From NCBI GenBank assembly GCA_012727825.1, contig JAAYGH010000220.1:1-10448 (forward strand): DNA of 10,448 nucleotides, given 5' to 3'. Numbering within the stretch: the first letter of the stretch is position 1; the number at the start of each line of letters is the position of its first letter. Below the pieces are notes generated by a model. That model saw only the letters and a program-made list of their open reading frames with translations. It was not told the origin of the DNA and did no database searches. The DNA comes from Trueperella sp. GTDB taxonomy: Bacteria; Actinomycetota; Actinomycetes; Actinomycetales; Actinomycetaceae. Shown here piece after piece: positions 6,696-10,448 of this stretch. The position numbers were made by a program, and so were the translations under genes.

Positions 6696-8081
6696 TTAAT
6701 AATCGCCCACCATGGTCGTCACGTCGAGGGCCGCATTCAACGTCTCCTCGTCGATGAGACCGCGCTCGACGAAACCGAGATCAATCGCAGCTTCCTTGAC
6801 CGTCATGTTCTCAGCGACCGAGTGCTTAGCAATCATGGCAGCGTTTTCGTAGCCGATATGGCGGTTGAGCGGAGTGACGATCGACGGCGAGGATTCAGCC
6901 AGTTCAAGCGCACGCTCGCGGTTCGCCTCGAGGCCGTCCACGGTCTTCGTGGCAAGAACCTCGCACATATTACCGAGAATGCTGATTGATTCGAGAAGGT
7001 TTTGCGCCATAACGGGCAATGTGACAATAAGGTCAAGGTTCCCCTGCGTGCCCGCGAAAGCGATCGCCGCATCGTTACCGATGACCTGCGCGGCCACCAT
7101 GACCGTGGCCTCTGGAACAACAGGATTCACCTTGCCAGGCATGATCGACGAGCCAGGCTGAAGATCCGGCAAATGAATCTCCCCAATGCCAGCGCGGGGG
7201 CCCGAGCCCATCCAGCGCAGGTCGTTCGCAATTTTCACGAGCGACACTGCCACAACGCGCAACGCTCCCGACGTCTCCACGAGAGAGTCCTGAGCAGCTT
7301 GCGCTTCAAAGTGGTTCGCAGCCTCAACAAAGGGCAGGTTCGTGTGTTCGGCAACTAACTCGATTACGCGCTGCGAGAAGCCCTCCGGGGTATTGATGCC
7401 AGTGCCCACTGCGGTGCCACCGAGTGGCAGTTCGGCGAGCCGCTTTTCCGTATCCTTAACGCGTTCGATGCCGTAGCGAATCTGCTGCGCATAGCCGGAG
7501 AACTCCTGTCCGAGCGTGATCGGAGTGGCGTCCATAAGGTGTGTACGACCAGCCTTGACGACGCCCTTCCACTCCTTCGCTTTCGCATCCAATGAAGCCA
7601 GCAGCGTCTCCATCTTTGGATACAGGTTGTCGCGCAACGAAGCGAGCGCGGCAATGTGGATCGACGACGGGAATACATCATTCGACGACTGCGAGGCATT
7701 CACGTGGTCATTGGGGTGGACGTCGAGCTCGTCAGTGGAGGCAAGAGTCGCAATGACCTCGTTCGTATTCATATTCGAGGACGTACCCGAACCCGTCTGA
7801 AAAACATCGATTGGGAAGTGAGCATCGTGCTTACCAGCGATGATTTCGTCCGCGGCCGCGACGATCGCATCCTTACGCGCATCGTCGATGACCCCAAGCT
7901 CGTTGTTGGCAATCGCTGCCGCACGCTTAATCTGGCCCAACGAGTGGATGTGCGGGGGCTGAAGCGTGCTTCCCGAAATCGGGAAATTATTGACGGCACG
8001 CTGGGTCTGAGCCCGATACAGTGCGTCTTTCGGAACTTTTACTTCGCCCATCGTGTCGTGTTCGATGCGGTACTCGGTCAT
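6696..8081 (-). CDS. fumC: Fumarate hydratase class II
   Basis: The 461-residue enzyme has normal class II length. It interconverts fumarate and L-malate in the citric acid cycle, in the cytoplasm and without an iron-sulfur cluster; relatives are homotetramers. Family marks in order: [14 protein letters not shown] (96-109), [12 protein letters not shown] (128-139), [11 protein letters not shown] (178-188) with the substrate-binding H181, and the fumarase/aspartase signature [10 protein letters not shown] (310-319), whose serine is the catalytic base on the mobile loop. [11 protein letters not shown] is fumarase-like rather than aspartase-like, although aspartase remains the nearest alternative. 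The ATG at 8081 is preceded on its strand by AAAGGAGAG, the strongest ribosome site in the window. It has its own 5' region with a promoter-like pair and a dyad (8116-8145), 103 bases after the stop of guaB3. Confidence 0.96.
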   Translation of the reverse strand: MTEYRIEHDTMGEVKVPKDALYRAQTQRAVNNFPISGSTLQPPHIHSLGQIKRAAAIANNELGVIDDARKDAIVAAADEIIAGKHDAHFPIDVFQTGSGTSSNMNTNEVIATLASTDELDVHPNDHVNASQSSNDVFPSSIHIAALASLRDNLYPKMETLLASLDAKAKEWKGVVKAGRTHLMDATPITLGQEFSGYAQQIRYGIERVKDTEKRLAELPLGGTAVGTGINTPEGFSQRVIELVAEHTNLPFVEAANHFEAQAAQDSLVETSGALRVVAVSLVKIANDLRWMGSGPRAGIGEIHLPDLQPGSSIMPGKVNPVVPEATVMVAAQVIGNDAAIAFAGTQGNLDLIVTLPVMAQNLLESISILGNMCEVLATKTVDGLEANRERALELAESSPSIVTPLNRHIGYENAAMIAKHSVAENMTVKEAAIDLGFVERGLIDEETLNAALDVTTMVGDY

Positions 8082-8115
8082 AACTCTCCTTTGAGGAATT
8101 TCATTTGTCCAACTA

Positions 8116-8145
8116 AAATTAGAACAGTTCTATTTTGCACCACAA
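8116..8145 (-). promoter_or_regulatory. Candidate fumC promoter
   Basis: On the minus strand TTGTGG (8145-8140) is followed by CTAATT after 17 bases or TAATTT after 18 (8121-8116). The region is markedly AT-rich compared with its surroundings. The transcript would start near 8108, giving a leader of about 25-30 bases that holds the ribosome site. The hexamers are not strong matches. Confidence 0.4.
8120..8132. promoter_or_regulatory. Dyad TAGAACAGTTCTA overlapping the fumC promoter
   Basis: TAGAAC and GTTCTA are perfect 6-base inverted arms around one base. After one mismatch on each side, AAA (8116-8118) and TTT (8134-8136) continue the symmetry. It overlaps the -10 and the spacer of the candidate fumC promoter, an ideal place for a repressor. 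The binding protein is unknown. Confidence 0.5.
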
Positions 8146-8184
8146 CAGCGCTCGCCATCTCAGTTTTTCCGCCGATGAGAAAAC

Positions 8185-9294
8185 CTACACACCGACCGAG
8201 ACTTGCACACGCTGGAATTCCTTCAGATCGGAATAGCCCGTCATCGCCATCGCGTGGCGGAGCGCGCCGGTGAAATTCGTCAGGCCGTCGGCGCTCGCCG
8301 AGGGGCCGTTCATAATCACCTCAAGATCGCCGACAGTGCCAACCTCCACGCGCTCCCCGCGCGGGAGGTCTTTGTGATAAACCTCGGCGCCCCAGTGGTA
8401 TCCGCGGCCGGGGGCTTCCGTCGAGCGCGCCAGGGCGGTACCGAGCATCACTCCGTCGGCACCACAAGCAATCGCCTTCACGAGGTCGCCGGATGTCGAG
8501 ACCTGGCCGTCTGCAATCACGTGCACGTAACGACCACCCGTTTCATCCATGTACTCGCGCCGCGCCGCTGCAACATCCGCGACCGTCGTCGCCATTGGAA
8601 CTGCGACCCCAACGGTGCGGCGATTCGCCGTCGTCGCTCCCCCACCAAACCCGGCGAGGACGCCGGCCGCTCCCGTGCGCATGAGGTGGAGCGCTGCGGT
8701 GTAGGAGGCAGCGCCGCCGACGACGACGGGCACGTCAAGTTCGTAAATGAAGCGCTTCAGATTGAGTGGCTCACGATTGGATGACACGTGCTCCGCTGAC
8801 ACGGTGGTGCCCCTGATGACGAACAGATCCACACCCGCATTGACGACCGTGCGCCAGTGTTCTTGGGTGCGCTGGGGTGAGAGTGCGCCCGCCACAATCT
8901 CACCCGATTCGCGAATCTGGTTGAGACGTTCCTGAATCAGCTCGTCTTTGATCGGCTCGCGGTAGATCTTCTGTAAAAGCTCGGTGGCAGACTCGGCTGG
9001 TTCACGTGCGATTTGTTCGAAGATCGGTTCCGGATCCTCATAGCGGGTCCACAGCCCTTCAAGATCGAGCACACCGACGCCCCCGAGTTCGCCCATCCTG
9101 ATAGCGGTGTCCGGAGACGTCACGGAATCCATGGGAGCGGAAAGAAATGGAACGTCCAGTAGCGAGGCATCGAGTTGCCACGAGATTGAGACATCGACGG
9201 CATCGCGGGTTCTTCGGGAGGGAACCACGGAGATGTCATCGAAGGAATAGCCGACCCTAGCGCGCTTACCGCGTCCAATTTCCGTTTCACTCAC
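8185..9294 (-). CDS. guaB3: GuaB3-type IMP dehydrogenase family protein
   Basis: The 369-residue protein is a TIM-barrel of the IMP dehydrogenase/GMP reductase family without the CBS pair inserted in canonical GuaB. Family marks are IGRGKRARVGYSFDDISVVPSRRTR (6-30), LSAPMDSVTSP (51-61), RGTT (161-164), the loop GFGGGATTANRR (215-226), and HVIADGQVSTSGD (258-270) followed by AIACGADGVMLG (274-285). In canonical IMPDH the loop reads GxGSxCTT, and its cysteine forms the covalent intermediate with IMP; here residue 220 is alanine. Actinobacteria commonly keep such a third paralogue beside guaB, and its role there is unsettled. The start is GTG 9294, since the N-terminus matches the family from there. 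TAGGGT lies seven bases before it. It reads toward fumC, while a plus-strand exonuclease gene separates it from guaB. Confidence 0.93.
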   Translation of the reverse strand: MSETEIGRGKRARVGYSFDDISVVPSRRTRDAVDVSISWQLDASLLDVPFLSAPMDSVTSPDTAIRMGELGGVGVLDLEGLWTRYEDPEPIFEQIAREPAESATELLQKIYREPIKDELIQERLNQIRESGEIVAGALSPQRTQEHWRTVVNAGVDLFVIRGTTVSAEHVSSNREPLNLKRFIYELDVPVVVGGAASYTAALHLMRTGAAGVLAGFGGGATTANRRTVGVAVPMATTVADVAAARREYMDETGGRYVHVIADGQVSTSGDLVKAIACGADGVMLGTALARSTEAPGRGYHWGAEVYHKDLPRGERVEVGTVGDLEVIMNGPSASADGLTNFTGALRHAMAMTGYSDLKEFQRVQVSVGV

Positions 9295-9301
9295 GCCCCC
9301 T

Positions 9302-9307
9302 ACCCTA
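9302..9307 (-). promoter_or_regulatory. Possible -10 of a leaderless guaB3 transcript
   Basis: On the minus strand TAGGGT (9307-9302) fits TANNNT and lies seven bases before the GTG start, the spacing expected if transcription starts at the start codon itself. No -35 is evident. The same bases could instead act as a purine-rich ribosome site (AGGG eight bases before GTG), so the call is weak. Confidence 0.25.
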
Positions 9308-9338
9308 TCGCCTTCAGCGGGACCGCGCCGGAAGGTGT

Positions 9339-9348
9339 GAACCGGTTC
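9339..9348. promoter_or_regulatory. Palindrome GAACCGGTTC between divergent guaB3 and exonuclease
   Basis: A perfect 10-base palindrome stands in the 107-base divergent intergenic region, 45 bases from the guaB3 start and 54 from the exonuclease start. It could bind a regulator of either gene. Ten-base palindromes also occur by chance, so this is only a candidate. Confidence 0.25.
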
Positions 9349-9370
9349 GCTGTTTACTCGTCGGCCGTTT

Positions 9371-9376
9371 TAGACT
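9371..9376 (+). promoter_or_regulatory. Candidate -10 element (TAGACT) for the exonuclease gene
   Basis: TTTTAGACTGG matches a typical actinobacterial -10. A start near 9383 would leave a leader of about 20 bases containing the ribosome site GAGGAGA (9391-9397). The -35 side is weak, TTCGCT at 9346-9351 with 19-base spacing. Confidence 0.45.
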
Positions 9377-9401
9377 GGGGGCCACTCTACGAGGAGACGA
9401 T

Positions 9402-10088
9402 ATGTGGACTTCCCTTCCCCGCGCGGGATTCGACACCGAGACGACGGGCATTAATGTCGTCGAGGATCGCGTCGTGACCGCAGCCGTTGTCATTCAAGGC
9501 GGCGATCGCGAGGAGAGCTATACGTGGCTCGCCGATCCTGGCGTGGACATTCCCGATGGCGCAGCGGCCATTCACGGCATCACGACGTCCACGGCGCAAC
9601 GCGATGGTCGCTCAGCCCCAGACGTCCTCGAGGAGATCGCGGAGATCCTTGCCCGGCACATGTCGGGCGGATATCCCGTCATTGCTTTCAACGCGTCCTA
9701 CGATTTCACGTTGCTGGAAAACGAACTTGCCCGCTACGGGCTCCAGACGGTGGCGCAGCGATTAGGCGGCCGTGTCTACCCCGTCATCGACCCATATTTC
9801 CTCGATCGTCATGCGGATCGATATCGCAAGGGCAAGCGCACGCTCGCCCACATTGCCGCACACTATGGCGTGCCTGCCGATGAAACTTTCCACGATGCGG
9901 AGGGCGACGTGCGGATGACTCTGCGCGTGCTGGATGCGATTGTCGAGAAGTTCCCTGAGCTCGGCGAGGCGCCTCTCGAGGTGCTCGAAAACGACCAGCG
10001 CGCGGCCTATAACGAGTTCACAGATTTCATCTCGCGCCGCTACCCGCGCTCAGCCAACGAGCCACGCGGTTGGCCTGTTTCGGTGTAA
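9402..10088 (+). CDS. DnaQ-like DEDDh 3'-5' exonuclease
   Basis: The 228-residue protein starts at ATG 9402 with GAGGAGA at 9391-9397. All five DEDDh catalytic residues are visible: Exo I FDTETTG (D11, E13), Exo II NASYDFTLLENEL (D101), and Exo III HDAEGD (H164, D169), with the five-residue H-to-D spacing of the DnaQ epsilon subunit. HGITTSTAQRDGR (58-70) fits the conserved HGI segment. The family removes nucleotides from 3' ends using two metal ions, in proofreading, repair or RNA trimming. It lacks a BRCT, UvrC-like or polymerase domain, and the C-terminal 40 residues show no known clamp-binding motif that I can identify. It may be a stand-alone exonuclease or a DnaQ-like accessory subunit. 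It lies between guaB3 and guaB on the opposite strand, 27 bases from the convergent end of guaB. Confidence 0.93.
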   Translation: MWTSLPRAGFDTETTGINVVEDRVVTAAVVIQGGDREESYTWLADPGVDIPDGAAAIHGITTSTAQRDGRSAPDVLEEIAEILARHMSGGYPVIAFNASYDFTLLENELARYGLQTVAQRLGGRVYPVIDPYFLDRHADRYRKGKRTLAHIAAHYGVPADETFHDAEGDVRMTLRVLDAIVEKFPELGEAPLEVLENDQRAAYNEFTDFISRRYPRSANEPRGWPVSV

Positions 10089-10115
10089 CCAGCGCGCGAG
10101 CTAGAGCTGGCGGGC

Positions 10116-10448
<333 letters not shown>

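Noticed and set aside
8120..8132. SOS (LexA) box
   Set aside because: The GAAC and GTTC half-sites match, but actinobacterial LexA boxes separate them by four bases, whereas here there is only one.
10089..10110. Bidirectional terminator between the exonuclease and guaB
   Set aside because: Only a 5-bp stem (CCAGC with GCTGG) around a 12-base loop can be drawn, without a T run, so it is too weak to call.

Overview
The window looks like ordinary chromosome from a G+C-rich actinobacterium, most likely Actinomycetales (an Actinomycetaceae-like genus is a guess). The pointers are the GuaB3-type IMP dehydrogenase-like protein near guaB, an arrangement known from actinobacteria, the GC-rich codon use, TAGACT-type -10 elements and the use of a GTG start. 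I see no insertion sequence, phage gene, tRNA, rRNA or CRISPR array.

Left part (1-4644): a hairpin-bearing repeat region, then one very large minus-strand gene encoding a 1520-residue fusion. It joins two BadF/BcrA/HgdC-type ATPase (2-hydroxyacyl-CoA dehydratase activator) domains to a DUF2229 domain and an HgdB-like reductase/dehydratase-like part. The substrate is unknown, and no separate dehydratase subunits or CoA-transferase lie beside it. A 199-base divergent intergenic region (4645-4843) separates it from a TetR-family regulator and carries a good promoter and two dyads.

Middle part (4844-6695): the TetR gene overlaps by 11 bases a GNAT acetyltransferase gene, and a second, clearly paralogous GNAT gene follows. 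A short non-coding stretch (6474-6695) full of inverted and degenerate tandem repeats then separates these plus-strand genes from the convergent fumC.

Right part (6696-10448): minus-strand class II fumarase (fumC), then guaB3 upstream of it, also on the minus strand. A plus-strand DEDDh 3'-5' exonuclease sits between guaB3 and guaB, whose 3' end runs off the right edge on the minus strand. This is central metabolism (citric acid cycle, guanine nucleotide synthesis) plus a DNA/RNA-processing exonuclease.

The best candidate for undescribed biology is the lone activase-reductase fusion with its divergent TetR gene and tandem acetyltransferases. The sequence shows no direct link between these genes beyond their arrangement.
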